A DNA stretch of 64,000 nt from Neoarius graeffei. Taxonomy: Eukaryota; Chordata; Actinopteri; Siluriformes; Ariidae. The stretch is from the NCBI RefSeq assembly GCF_027579695.1, contig NC_083578.1:4536960-4600959 (forward strand), given 5' to 3'. This document shows positions 53,150 through 64,000 of the stretch, piece after piece; within the stretch, counting starts at the first letter, position 1, and each line of letters starts with the position of its first letter. The notes below the pieces were generated by a model that was given only the letters and a program-made list of their open reading frames with translations, did no database searches and was not told where the DNA came from. The position numbers and the translations under genes are program-made.

Positions 53150-54085
53150 GACTAAAAGCCAATTTACACTAAAGATCTGCAACATGACAAAATCATTTCA
53201 CAATGTCACAGAGACAAGCTGCAGTGGTCTAAATTGATGATAAGCCAATGAGAGAACAGTGGTGCACCCTTTCCACCACAGACTTCCCAAGTGACCCACA
53301 TCTGGCAGGTCAGACCCGAAAAATTATATCCAAACCAACTGGCCTGCCAAGATATGAAAAAACCCTGGAACTCCCCACTAGTCAGACAGAACTGAAGAAG
53401 CCTTTCGGATGAGAGGTGAAACGTCTTCAAGAATTTCAAGCAAGTTCAGTTGTCTTCTTTTGCACCTATGGTTTACTCTGACCTGGATGATTGAGAACAT
53501 TCACAGACATATGGCTGATATTGAAAAATCCTACCAGTGCCTAGATAAAGCTGGACTGAAAGACAGCACAGAGGCATTTATCATAGCTGTAGAATGATTG
53601 ATAGAGGCCAGGGTCTACAATATGATTACAAATGATCGATAGAGGCCAGGGTCTACAACGTGAGGCAGGACCCCAGGTGCAGACTGTGCAAAGATGCCCC
53701 TAAGACAATCCAGGACAACAACACAAGGGTGTAAGATGCTCACAAGAAGAGTGTACATGGAATGCCATAACCAAGTGATTGGCATAGTGTACAGAAACAT
53801 CTGTGCTGAGTATGGACTGGAATTCCCAAAGTCAAAGTGGGACACACCTCTGAAGGTGGTTGAGAATGAACAAGCTAAGATCCTGTGAGACTTTCAGATT
53901 CAGACAAACTGGTAATGGCTAACCAACTGGACATGGTAGTGGTGGACAAATGGGAGAACAAGGCTGTAGTGATAGATGTGGAAATACCAAGTGACAATAA
54001 CATCAGGAAAAAGGAACTTGAGATGCTTGAGAAGTATCAAGGTGTAACTCTGCCTACCTGGGTAGGATCTGGTATCTAATACATT
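53150..54085 (+). mobile_element. 3' fragment of a LINE with restriction-like endonuclease
   Basis: Broken frames encode the C-terminal half of a non-LTR element: RVYMECHNQVIGIVYRNICA, YGLEFPKSKWDTPLKVVENE and, in another frame, KLVMANQLDMVVVDKWENKA followed by VVIDVEIPSDNNIRKKE and EMLEKYQG. The D...VVIDV spacing matches the PD-(D/E)xK-type endonuclease of R4/Dong/Rex6-like LINEs (the usual PD is LD here). Several stops are present. It is a dead 5'-truncated copy. Confidence 0.65.
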
Positions 54086-54505
54086 TTCTAATAAATCAGG
54101 TCTGTTTGTCTTATCCTTAGGTTCGTACAGGAGGACTGAGGTAGTGAATACTTATTACTGTATTAAGCCGTTACAACCCACAATAACACATGCACACCAA
54201 TCAGGTTATAGGGAAAGGGTTCTGTATTATAGAAAATATGATGCAAGTTAATGCATGTCAATTCAGTGTATATAAAACAAATTAAAAATGAGTGTTGTGT
54301 GGTGTAAAACTAAACTGAAACCATGCTTATCATCAACTGTGTGTATTATGTACCTTCAATACTATCCTTTCAACAGGTAATGTGTAATATGACATATTAA
54401 TGCAGATCATTAAAGTCCTCTTGAACCATATAGAACGGGTTCACTACAATATGAAATACCAATGCAGATTATACAAGTTCATTCTTAACTATAGACAAGT
54501 GCAAC
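54086..54505. other. Unassigned sequence with start of AATATGAAATA tandem motif
   Basis: No gene. The motif AATATGAAATA(C/T)CAATG(C/T)AGAT occurs near 54449 and continues beyond the SINE near 54895 and 54955, suggesting an old tandem repeat with about 60-70-base spacing. Confidence 0.5.
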
Positions 54506-54880
54506 ATCTCATCTCATTATCTCTAGCCGCTTTATCCTTCTACAGGGTCGCAGGCAAACCGGAGCCCATCCCAGCTGACTACGGGCGAAAGGCGGGGTAC
54601 ACCCTGGACAAGTCGCCAGGTCGTCACAGGGCTGACACATAGACACAGACAACCATTCACACTCACATTCACACCTACGGTCAATTTAGAGTCACCAGTT
54701 AACCTAACCTGCATGTCTTTGGACTGTGGGGGAAACCGGAGCACCCGGAGGAAACCCACGCGGACACGAGGAGAACATGCAAACTCCGCACAGAAAGGCC
54801 CTCGCCGGCCACGGGGCTCGAACCCAGGACCTTCTTGCTGTGAGGCGACAGTGCTAACCACTACACCACCGTGCCGCCCC
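54506..54880 (-). repeat. V-SINE copy 6, minus strand, with target duplication
   Basis: An 11-base direct repeat ACAAGTGCAAC flanks it at 54495-54505 and 54881-54891. Full tRNA head at the right end (complement of GGGGCGGCACGGTGGTG). Confidence 0.96.
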
Positions 54881-55216
54881 ACAAGTGCAACAATAATATG
54901 AAATACCAATGCAGATCAAGGAAAGTCTGCATAACTGCACAGAACAGACCTATAATATGAAATATCAATGTAGATCATTAAACCAATAACCCTATGTTGG
55001 ATACAACAACCCAAAAGGAAAAAAGAAAAAAAAAAAACATGTAAGGCCTTAAAAATTGAGATCTCAAATGGAAAAATTGTGTTAAAAGGGTTCAGTCGAA
55101 AAAAAGTGTGTGTGTACAAAAAAAAATAGTTCTGTGTTCTGATTCGAACGTTCACAATGTTCCAATCATACCACTCCCTTGACGGTAACCAATCAGTCCT
55201 TGGAAGATGTAGAATA

Positions 55217-56290
55217 ATCAGACCCTCCAGGATTTTGCGATGTTGCGATTTACAACTTCAACGCAAATTCAACCCATCCCCGCGAATTCAGGGCAGGGTT
55301 GCAATTATATCCAATCACCGCAACTTTCCCGCAAATTTGACCAATCGTTGGCGTCGTCTTGAGGTGACGTCAACAAATGACCTTCCGCCTTACTTCTGTG
55401 TCTACGTTCAAGAGAAGCATCATGTGTGCAGTGTTGCCAGATTGGGCATTTTACCACCCAATTGGACGGTTTTAAGTGCATTTTGGCGGGTTTTGAACAT
55501 ATTTTGGGCTGGAAAACGTCAGCAGTATCTGGCAACACTGCATGTGTGAGTCAGTGTTTATGTAGGCTTAAATTCTGTTACTAAAAGTGTGTTATGTTTA
55601 CAGTGAAGGACTGTGTGCGCTTTACATTATTTTTTTACTTAATACAAGAAATTAATGGATGCCAACATTTTTGCCAAAATGGTATTTTATTTTCCATTGT
55701 TTAGGCAGCTTCAGCATCATACTGTGAAATTCTGTTCAAATTGTTTTTTTTTCTTCTATGAAGCCTGAGCCATTTATTTTATTAGTTTATAATTATTGTT
55801 TAATTTAGTCTTCAGGAGAGACTGCCTGCACACAGTACTAGTATTAATAGTTTTTTTTTTCTTACATGAAAGCTGAGGCATTTATATTATATTTTAAGGG
55901 AACTTCATGTTGTGCTGTGAGGTTCTATGCACTTTAACTTTTGAATCAACAGGTGCATTTGGATAAGTAAAGCCTATTTTTCTGCATTTTTGTAGTCCTG
56001 GTAATCTTTTATATTGGTAAAGTTGTTTATAGGACCATTTCTCAGTGTCTTTGTTTTTTAATCAATAGTTTTTCAGTAATAACTTAATATTTAACATATC
56101 ACTAAATTTTAATCACAAAGAGAAAATCGCAACAATTTCTCGCAACTTTGACTTCCTCCCGCAATGTAATCACAACAAAAACCTAAAAAACACCGCAATT
56201 TTCATCGCAATTTTTTGGACCCCCCGCAACATCATATATTTTAGCCCACAACAATCACAAAAAAGGCCCGCGGAATCCTTGGGGGACTGA
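55217..56290. mobile_element. hAT-like non-autonomous element with CAG(A/T)CC termini
   Basis: Left CAGACCCTCCAGGATTTTGC and reverse-complemented right CAGTCCCCCAAGGATTCCGC are inverted repeats. TTGCGA/TCGCAA motifs are repeated near both ends. The flanking 8-mers are not identical, so the target duplication is unproven. There is no transposase; a smaller MITE sits inside at 55429-55540. Confidence 0.6.
55429..55540. mobile_element. 112-bp hAT MITE
   Basis: Perfect 8-bp duplications CATGTGTG at 55421-55428 and 55541-55548. Termini CAGTGTTGCCAGAT and, reverse-complemented, CAGTGTTGCCAGAT. Confidence 0.93.
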
Positions 56291-56900
56291 CTAATGTGGC
56301 AGCGATGGCAGTGGAATCCACAGCACAGCGATGCACAGCACTCGAATGGGGTGGGAAAAAAACAGCCTGCACACACCCGTGCAAAGCGATTAGCAAGACT
56401 AGATTACAAAACTACGCAGTTCATCGGTACTTTCAGCTAAATATTATATTTTCCATGTCATTACTTCCTAACATGAACATACAACAACTGTGTGCACTGA
56501 AAAGGTGTTTACATTGAATATTTTTATCAAATAAGTCTGCTAGCTTATCCAGACAGAAAACCTAGCCATCCGGCTAACATAGCTAACCCAGTATCTCACA
56601 GTCAGGCACATTACATCATAACAACATGATGCTTTCAACTTCGTCAAATTATGCAGACCAAAACAAAAACATATCCTGACTGGTTCATTTTCCATTTCCT
56701 ATGCATTCTGAATAAAATAGTTACGCGTTCACATAGTATAGTTGATTAGCTTACAACTCACCAGGATCTCTTCAAATCAAAAACAACTCTTCAAAAGAAA
56801 TAACTTCTCAGGATCAAAAACTTTAGTTGTGTCAGTGTATAGGGTCGTGGAGTGGTATTCTGTGTATGATCTAAAATTCTTATCTTCTATCTTATCTAAC
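56291..56900. other. Unassigned sequence
   Basis: No gene, RNA or repeat pair recognised. Confidence 0.25.
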
Positions 56901-57248
56901 ACTACGTTCAGACTGCAACCTGAAACGACCCATATCCGATTTGCAGAGGTGGAAAGTAACGAATTACATTACTCGCGTTACTGTACTTGAGTAGCTTTTT
57001 TGTGTACTTATACTTTTTCAAGTAATTTTTAAAGAGTGTACTTTTACTTAAGTATGTTTTCTTTTAAGTCATGTACTTGGGTACATTTTACATCACAACC
57101 GTTACTGAGTAAAAAAAAAAATAAAAATAAAAAATAAAAAAAGGCTAAAACGGAGAAGGGGAAATGCGTTCTGGAAATGAATCACGGGAAGGACAGTTGT
57201 CACGCGCGCGAGTCTCACACAGACGATGGCGGACATGCACCGGCGCTT

Positions 57249-57269
57249 TGGGGGGGGGGGGGGGGGGGG
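57249..57269. repeat. Poly-G run
   Basis: About 20 consecutive G residues, just before GCTCAAGCCCCTGGGCCAC. Confidence 0.9.
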
Positions 57270-57542
57270 CTCAAGCCCCTGGGCCACAGCCAATCAGGGG
57301 CCTTGTAATATTAATAAAATAATAAACTGTCGGAATCGTGGGCCTACATTAATGTACGGATAGAAATAAGGCTAGAAATAAATGAGCGCACAGTAGGCTG
57401 CTGTAAGAGACATGGGGGATGTGGTTCACGAAACGAACACCCACAACTGTACCAGAATAAAATGTAACAAAATGTAACGTCACGCACGAAAGCGCGCCAA
57501 AGACTGCAGACTACTGAGACACAAATTTAGAGGCTTTGAAAG

Positions 57543-57595
57543 ATGAAGCGTTCACATGTTAGTGGGGCGCATAAAAGGAAAAAAGAGAGAGATGC
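57543..57595 (+). pseudogene. Possible N-terminus of a TTF/ZMYM-type hAT protein
   Basis: Reads MKRSHVSGAHKRKKRE followed by a GT. I know starts like this from fish hAT-derived zinc-finger proteins, but it is too short to assert. It could be chance. Confidence 0.3.
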
Positions 57596-58504
57596 AGGTA
57601 ATGATAGAATCGTTGCCTAAAGTCACAGACTTTAAGGTAAGGATCACCAATCTGTTCAGAATATCAGCTACTTATCAGTTATCTGCCTACCAGCAGCTAG
57701 GCTAGATATGCTATGATCTGTCCAACAGCAAAATAAATCAGTTGTGATTTGAATACGTGTCGTGTGATTTGAGTTATAATCCTGTTAGTATAATAGCATA
57801 TTTCGATGGGGATAATAAAATGTCTAAAACAGCATCTACTGAAGAAATTGATGAAAAGATTGTAGCCTATAATTGTCACAGTTCGGGCAGCAGACAGTGT
57901 AAGCATACTGAGGGGAATAGCAATACAAAGCTAGTGCAGATCCATATTTCTCGCTAGCTGTGTTGGGTGTGTTGTTAACCCGTGTGGATTTAAGTGAAAT
58001 ACTTGAGAAGTTCTGTGGTCAAGACAACGTTTTAAGGTAAGGACGCTTGATTATTCATGTTTGCCCGCCGTGGCTTGTTGTTTACGAAAGGCCCACATGA
58101 TTTTGCCTTATGTAGCTACTGCTAGCGTCATGCTTTGAACTAGGTTAAGCTCATTTGCGCTAAAGGATGGGTTTATTGAAGGACTTTGATGTAGCTAGTT
58201 TCTTTTTAAAAAATCGTATGCTCAAAACAGTATGCCCGTGTTCATCATGTTTAACTTTTTTCTTGATGGAGTGCGTGAAATATTGTTGCAGGTGGTATTT
58301 CGATGCAGTCATGTCAAAAAGGCAGTTGAATGCACGGTCTTATTCAAGGAGAAGGAAGACTTGCATGATGCTTGAACATAGATTGGTAAAATAGACCCTA
58401 GTAGGACTTGGTTTCGTGTATTTCGGTCTGTAGAGTTATGAGTTTGGCCACTGTCCATGGTGTTTACGTTTCATGTGGCCGCCGAGCCAAGTACCTTCAT
58501 CATC

Positions 58505-59522
58505 ATCATCATGTTCCCCTGTCAAAAGTTAAACTCTCTAGGGGTGCTTCTGCTGCAGCAGTTGCTCAAAGTTTGATTTGTCCATCATCATACGTCTTAT
58601 CTGTTGGGTGTCTATGCCCAGCAGATTTTCCCATTTCGTCCATTTGTAACCATTTTTGTCAAACAGGAGCTGCTTTTGCACTTGGTTATTGCCCATCCGG
58701 CAAACGTGAGCAATATATTTTAGTTGTACGTAGCAGGATAGTTTTATATCCTGGGTTCCTGTCAGTTTCCGGAGGTCAGCATTGGACATCTTGTAGCTCC
58801 AGTACATCTTCATTTGTAGTGTTTTTTTGGTCAGGGGCATTCTTTCGTTTATATCCACCTTTAATCATTTTCCTTAGGAAGCCATGCCACACTACCTCAG
58901 TTTTGTGAATTTCACTGGATGATAGTTGCCATGCCTGTGTGCTGTACAGGAGGCGAGATCGAACGCATGCCACTAGGAACTTTATACGGGTTTTTAGTAG
59001 TATTCGGTGGTCGGTTAGAACGTGTTTCAGTTCATTCCATTTCATGAATGCAGCACTTATCCTAGCATGCAGGAAGTGTGAGGATTCATCACAGTTGCTG
59101 ACATTATAACCAAGATATTTAAAGCTGCAGACGTTTTTAATATCAGTGCCGCCAAGGGAAATGATACTTGGTTTACATTTGATATCCTCATTGACGTTAA
59201 AAGCCATTGTTTCTGTTTTGACATATATTTGTAAACCAAAGAGGGTGTAGGTCTTATCATACAACTGAAGAATATTCTGAAGCTCCTCGATGGATCCAGC
59301 GAGTATGGCCTGATCATCTGTGTATAGAATCTCTGTTATGCAACCCTCTCCTGATGCTCGTGCTTTCGTACGCATTTCTCTTGTGGATACCTCATTTGGA
59401 ATGCAATATCTGAACTTGAAGCCTGTATCTGGGTACAGTTTTGATATCTCATGCTGTGCAATCCTGACAACAAAGTCCATATAGATATTAAAAACTGATG
59501 GCGATTCTAGGGCACCTTGTCT
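58505..59522 (-). mobile_element. LINE reverse-transcriptase fragment
   Basis: From the right: RQGALESPSVFNIYMDFVVR (RT block with QG..SP..FN), EILYTDDQAILAGSIEELQN (YADD block with Thr for Ala), FKYLGYNVSN, RSRLLYSTQAWQL and FLRKMIKGGYKRKN in one frame to 58776. In another frame RKLTGTQDIKL, VQLKYIAHVCRM and QKQLLF continue to about 58538. It is truncated at the 5' side and shifted once. The clade was not assigned. Confidence 0.75.
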
Positions 59523-59997
59523 TGCAGTGAATGTTTGTTTTCATGCCACCGAGCTATTTTTATGTATTTTATTTTTTAAAAGGACTTGTCTGTAGGTGTG
59601 TGTGTTTTATGTTTACAACACATAGGTCTACATTAGCACACGCGCGCTTGTATGGTTATCTCTGGCCATGCCCCTGCGTGAAAGTTACGCAGTATCACTG
59701 TCCTGTCCGTGGTAATAATCAGAACCGGCTCTGTAATGATAATGCGCGCGTTCTTCTCTCCCTCTGTGGTCAGATGTGTTGAGCGATATGAGCGTGGGCC
59801 TTGCGCAGCTACGCTGAGCCAAACGTAACCTATCGTAGGCTTCTAGGCTAATTACGCGCTTACACTGTAAATGCTTGACACGTATTGCAAATAAAATAAG
59901 AGTGTTTTCCTGGCCAACGATAAGGGTAGGGTTGACAGGTAGCCTATGAGGGGCCTAGCCCCTGGGCCACGGGTGTTGATAAAGCGCCCCTGCGGAC

Positions 59998-60212
59998 ATG
60001 GAGGAGACCGAGGAACCTGTAGTGGACGACCCTGCAGAAAACGCAATTTCTTCCAGTAATGAAGTGCACCCCGGGCCCTACATACGTGATCACTTCAGCT
60101 TCGTAGAGAAAAGGGGTGACAGTTTCATTACGCAATGCAGATTATGTGTGCCCAAGAAGACAACCATTGCGGCATACAAAAATTCGATGTCTAATCTGCG
60201 CAAGCATGTTGA
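59998..60212 (+). pseudogene. hAT transposase BED-finger exon
   Basis: Opens MEETEEPVVDDPAENAISSS and has a BED-type zinc finger with YIRDHFSFVEKRG, CRLCVPKK and MSNLRKHVE, ending at a GTAAGT donor. It is the first coding exon of the enclosing Tol2-like element; no downstream exons of the transposase are recognised. Confidence 0.7.
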
Positions 60213-60231
60213 GGTAAGTATTGTCATTAAT

Positions 60232-60630
60232 CACGGGCGCAGATAGAGGGTGGGACGGGTGGGATTCGTCCCACCCAGATTTAAATTCACCTCGTTCGGT
60301 CCCCCCCACTTATAGGGAGGAAAAAACGTCTATGCTGTCTTTCTTTGCATAAGGCAAACCTCACGGAAAAATCAAAAGACTAATTACCATTTGGTTTATT
60401 GAGGTGCACAGCAGTGTAGTAGTTGCAACAACTCACATAAAACAAAACAAAGACTGATATTCGGTTGGTTGAGCTGCGCAGACTGCACAGGTTGCGAGCT
60501 CGAGCTTGGTTGCTATGGTTACCTACAACAAGTTTGACAGGCATATCGGGGTCGGGGTTGGTTTGCTGGCAGCTTTGTCCCCCCCAGTTTTTTGTCCCTC
60601 CCAGTTCAAAAAAACGTATCTGCGCCCCTG
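60232..60630. mobile_element. hAT-like MITE with GGGGCGCAGATA termini
   Basis: Left CACGGGCGCAGATAG and reverse-complemented right CAGGGGCGCAGATAC. Flanking 8-mers TCATTAAT and ATCATAAT are similar but not identical. Internal GTCCC(A/C)CCC tracts near both ends. No coding sequence. Confidence 0.65.
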
Positions 60631-62331
60631 ATCATAATGTTTCCTTTCCATAGTAAAACCGACAATAGGCTGGTTATATTCCAAAAATAGTGGATGGCAT
60701 TGCTAATGTTGAAGTAGCAACCTGTTGGTACTGTAACATAACGGTAACTAGTCTGTTATTTGGTTGGCTAATCATGCAAGCAAGTTAGCTCGCCAACCTG
60801 ACGTGATCAGTCCTCCTACCATTCTACATCCAACAGGCCAGAAAGGAATACTAAGCAAAACAAATAATGTTTGAATTGAATTGTTCAATAACACACAGTG
60901 CACACAGGCAAGCTACGAGATTTCGGTGCAACATTTCACTTTCATATTTCGTGTACAATGCTTTGTGTGTGGTCAGGGCGATGTAAACGACATGACTGTG
61001 TATTGACCTTTTTTGTTTGTCTCAGTTTTAATGCAGCATTATCCTAAGCATTCAATTTGATACACTTCCTTTAAATAAAACATCTGGGTTGAGATGTACA
61101 TATATCCTTGTTTCCTCTTCTTTTTCATTTTTGCACAACACAATGGAGGCAGAAAACACCCATTGTTAAAAGTAACGTTTTAGTTTTACTCAAAGTACAT
61201 TTTAAATGATCTACTTTTTACTTTTACTTGAGTAGATTTTTTGTCTGGTAACTTTACTTGTACTTAAGTAAAATTTCATCAGAGTAACAGTACTTGAGTA
61301 TAATATTTTAGTACTCTTTCCACCTCTGCCGATTTGTTGTGAAATCCCATTTTTTTGTTAGGCCATTCACATTACCAATTATATGAGACTTGTATGCGAT
61401 CTCCAATATGAATGGAAAACGACCCAAAAGTGTCCCGCATGCGCAAATTGACACGTAATAAGCACATCTATGTAATACGTAAACAAAAAAAAAAGCGCAC
61501 TCAAGTTTTCAAGTAAAGCATGGAGATGAGGCAAGACCTGGTGATGTGTTTTTTGTGGCGGCGGTGGAACTCACACAATAATCTGATTAATGTGGGCAGC
61601 AGACTGAGACCGAAGGTGTCAAATTACTGGAAATTTCCAGAACAATCTTATCTTGTAATACAGGATGATTTAACATCCAGGTCCCTACCAAATCCACCAT
61701 TAGCTTGACCAATTCTATAAAAGTCTATTTAAATTCTGAAAACTGTACAAATGTTGTTGTTTTCCACTAAAGAGGCGGGATTAGCCAACGCAGAATAGTG
61801 ACGTTTGTCTCTTGTTGATGACGTGTAGGTCGCATGAATGCGACCTGTCCGGTCAGACTGCAGTCACATGTGAAAATAACGGATATGCATCGGAATTAGG
61901 ACCACATATCCAAGCGGCCTGGGTCGCATGTGAAAAAATCGAATCTGTGTCGTTCAGATTGTCAATAACAAATCGGATACAGGTCGCATATGGGCAAAAA
62001 AATCGGATATGGGTCGTTTCAGGGTGCAGTCTGAACGTAGTCTAAGATCGTCTTATCTCCTCATTTCCGTGTTGCAGTGGATGGAGCGCGTGAGAAAAAA
62101 AAAGGAAAAAAGTATTCTTCTCCTTATGGGGGGGGTCTTAGGGAGTATCTGCCAATATCCCAACTACCACTAACATGAATGTAACATTCGGGGACTATCC
62201 ACTACGGGTGAATGAATGAAAGTAGTCAGTGTGTGAATGCAATGCAGTAAAAACCAGTGTGTGAGTGTAGTGAAATAAGAATCAGTGTGCGAGTGTGATG
62301 CAGCGATTTATAAGGGTTACACTCTCCCCCT

Positions 62332-63003
62332 CTAGATCGCATGAGTCTCTGCATGCGAGTAAGGCTTAACAGAGATCTGCAGCGACTGAAGAAGTGCAGT
62401 TTCTAAATTCTCAAAGAAGGAGCTAATGGCTAAAATCAGGGGTTTCCCTAACTCGTCATAAATCAGTTTACAGGGCTGATGCTTTGGCCTGCTTGAGCGT
62501 CTGACTTCAGGCTGTTCTTCTTGCATGACTGCATCTTCAATGTTTTCAGGCTTTGAATTAGGGAGAGGTGCAGGTTCTGGTTCATGGATGTCAATTATGA
62601 CATAGTCTGGGCTCTGAGCTCTGCTTGGTGAGGCAACAGTTTCAATCTCTGGAGAGGCTACTTGAGGCTCAGGCTGGGCTTCATTACCAGGTGGTTCAGA
62701 GGTGGCTTCAGATCTGTGTGTGACATTGGTAGGCACCTCAGCAGGTGATCTGACAGCTGGCTCCTGTGTATGGTCTTCCCTCAGTATGCAAGGTTTATTA
62801 GTGATGAATTCTGGCACTTGTGTAGCTGGATACAACTCGTCCATACCGTCGGATGTTTCACCTTCTAGATCATCTGGACATCCTGGCTGGTCTTTAGTTC
62901 TTTGGGCTCTAGATCTCAGTCTCAGAGTCAAGTGGGGTGACGCGTTGAGCTGCTGATATCTGTGCAAGGACACTCTGTTGGTGCAGTGTGACGTCACGAT
63001 CAC
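62332..63003 (-). pseudogene. Integrase C-terminal-tail-like segment
   Basis: A proline- and acidic-rich frame that overlaps the end of the protease frame and ends RRSSRPKHQPCKLIYDELGK, a motif I know from the C-terminal tails of fish Gypsy integrases. No catalytic integrase residues are present. The direct apposition to protease implies a large internal deletion. Confidence 0.5.
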
Positions 63004-63680
63004 TCATGTTATGCAGGACGATGGAGACTTTACAGCTGGCTTCACATGGGACATTCACTAGAGCAGACTCAAGGAGTACTCCACCTGGCAATGGACAGTG
63101 TTCATGCGGCTCAAGCACAAAGTCTGTGGGATGAGTAGTCTTCCCTACCCTCACAATGCCAGTGGTGCATAGTTTCTGCTGAGCAGGTATGGTGAGGGCT
63201 CTCCGTCCTTGCAATTTAACAGTGTGTGGGCGGTTTGTGGTCTCATGGGCCTGGGCAATATGCTGGAGGAGTTGTGCATAGCCAACATCAGAGTGAGCAC
63301 AGAAAAGGGATCTGAGGCTATCATGTCCAATGCCATGTTGGTAAAGTCGGTCAAGGACGTTGGTCCCAATCAAGAGGGGAATCTTGCTGTTCAAGTGGTG
63401 TTCTGGAACTACAAGCGCTAGAGCCATCAGATCTTCCTTCTTACCAGTTATGGTCTGGGGGAAAGAGATGCTCACTCCAATATAGCCCAGATAGGGGACA
63501 TTCTGGCCACCTGCACCCTCAACTTCAAGAAGAGCATGGATGGGTTGGATGGCAAGAGATGACAGAAAGTTCTTGTGAAAAGACTCAGAAATGGTTGTAA
63601 CTTGCGAACCAGTGTCCAGTATGGATTCACATGGCACACCTTCAATGAAAACTGATGCTGCACATCGAGGGCCTATAAGT
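62909..63680 (-). pseudogene. Retropepsin-like protease region
   Basis: Contains the aspartic-protease signature ILDTGSQVTTI, then YLGYIGVSISF and IPLLIGTNVLDRLY, the usual second strand-turn of retropepsins. About 150 residues of pol-spacer-like sequence follow, then a stop at 62909-62911. It would process the polyprotein of an intact element. Confidence 0.7.
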
Positions 63681-63810
63681 CCTGAGGGTAAGGGTGGAAT
63701 GATGTGGTAGCTTGCTCCAGTGTTTTTCTGTGTGGTAACCTTACAGTCTGCTGTGGTGGGACTTAAGTAACTTGAACTCTCAGCTCCTGGGTGTCCCTTA
63801 ACAGGCGCTG

Positions 63811-63993
63811 TCAGCAGTTTAAAGGGGGGTGAAAGGGGTTCTGCTGCTGTCTGAAACTGTCTTGTCTCTCCCTCAGTTCAGCTTTTTTCTTCTGAACCAG
63901 CCCTGGGTTTGCATCGTGTGAGCACTTAGCAGCAATGTGCCCATCTCCACCACACCTAAAGCAAAACCATGCCCTTGGCATTCCAGGGGACAC
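63811..63993 (-). pseudogene. Gag C-terminal zinc knuckle fragment
   Basis: A single CCHC knuckle, CFRCGGDGHIAAKC (C-x2-C-x4-H-x4-C), with flanking basic residues, binds genomic RNA in Gypsy-type gag. The frame continues beyond the window edge on its 5' side and stops at 63811. Confidence 0.75.
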
Positions 63994-64000
63994 TGTAGTC

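Larger units (their letters stand above)
56944..61328 (+). mobile_element. Tol2-like hAT, 4385 bp
   Basis: Identical 8-mers CCGATTTG flank it at 56936-56943 and 61329-61336. Termini CAGAGGTGGAAAGTAACGAA and, reverse-complemented, CAGAGGTGGAAAGAGTACTA, followed by ACTTGAGTA-type subterminal motifs. Only a BED-finger exon of its transposase is recognised; the rest has been replaced by a LINE fragment, a hAT MITE and unknown sequence. Confidence 0.9.
56901..62041. mobile_element. MITE-like element with ACTACGTTCAGACTGCA termini, split by a hAT
   Basis: The left 43 bases (ACTACGTTCAGACTGCAACC onward) and reverse-complemented right end (ACTACGTTCAGACTGCACCC onward) match. GGTCGCAT-type motifs recur near the right end. 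Without its hAT insertion it is about 750 bases. The flanks share CTAA, a possible duplication. Confidence 0.7.
62045..64000 (-). mobile_element. Gypsy-like LTR retrotransposon, 3' part, internally deleted
   Basis: Reading right to left: a gag zinc knuckle, a retropepsin-like protease, then directly an integrase-tail-like segment, a purine-rich tract (complement of 62322-62334) and an LTR starting TGTAACCC at 62321 (minus). RT, RNase H and most of integrase are missing. The far end of the LTR is not resolved. The element runs off the window. Dead by deletion. Confidence 0.7.

Noticed and set aside
57102..57293. Proline-rich frame (minus)
   Set aside because: It is the complement of the G-run and low-complexity A/T tracts.

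Overview
This window looks like repeat-rich teleost chromosomal DNA. The evidence is a spliced MHC class II beta gene with GT-AG introns, several tRNA-headed SINEs of the V-SINE (DANA/Mermaid) type, many Tc1-like and hAT transposons, fish-type LINE 3' ends and long AT-rich or microsatellite tracts. An otophysan fish such as a catfish would fit the SINE type, but species cannot be fixed from sequence alone. No bacterial or organellar sequence is seen.

Layout. 0.6-5.7 kb: a decayed I-group LINE (minus strand) with zinc-knuckle ORF1 and EN-RT-RNase H ORF2. 5.8-13.6 kb: a MITE, a well-preserved 1605-bp Tc1-like element, a LINE split by a Tc1-like element with very long inverted repeats, and a decayed Tc1 carrying a hAT-like insertion. 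14.4-16.3 kb: a five-exon MHC class II beta gene with an open 249-codon frame, the only clearly intact host gene. 17-24.2 kb: LINE tails, SINEs, a Tol2-like hAT relic loaded with a 0.7-kb palindrome and a SINE, and a LINE endonuclease fragment. 24.4 kb: a short promoter-like GC/CCAAT/E2F cluster. 25.5-27 kb: a transposon whose inverted-repeat arms each carry the start of a THAP domain.

27-37.2 kb holds two co-oriented decayed genes. Gene A is a transposase-like protein, interrupted by a ZBED-type hAT. Gene B is a four-exon PB1-like/SAMD3-like protein of 539 codons with two in-frame stops, a 1.8-kb LTR in one exon, and a Tc1 and a SINE in an intron. 37.8-39.4 kb is a second copy of the 1605-bp Tc1. 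40.3-46.3 kb is a three-level nest: a Tc1-like element, inside it a 4.44-kb element with TA target duplication, and inside that a SINE. The 4.44-kb element carries a DUF4806-type multi-exon gene plus what looks like the N-terminus of a gene-A-type protein, and motif clusters near its ends. I regard this element, with the A/B block, as the best candidate for a poorly described transposon family with accessory genes.

46-56 kb: LINE tails, a degenerate minisatellite, SINEs, a Tc1 fragment split by a hAT MITE, a 1-kb element with YqaJ/SWIM-partner-like coding, a LINE with a restriction-like endonuclease C-terminus, and small MITEs. 56.9-62 kb: a MITE-like outer element split by a 4.4-kb Tol2-like hAT that itself contains a LINE RT fragment and a smaller hAT MITE. 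62-64 kb: the 3' part of an internally deleted Gypsy-like LTR retrotransposon (minus strand) running off the window.

Almost all exact nesting calls rest on target-site duplications read directly from the sequence. Family names come from remembered protein families and were not checked by search.
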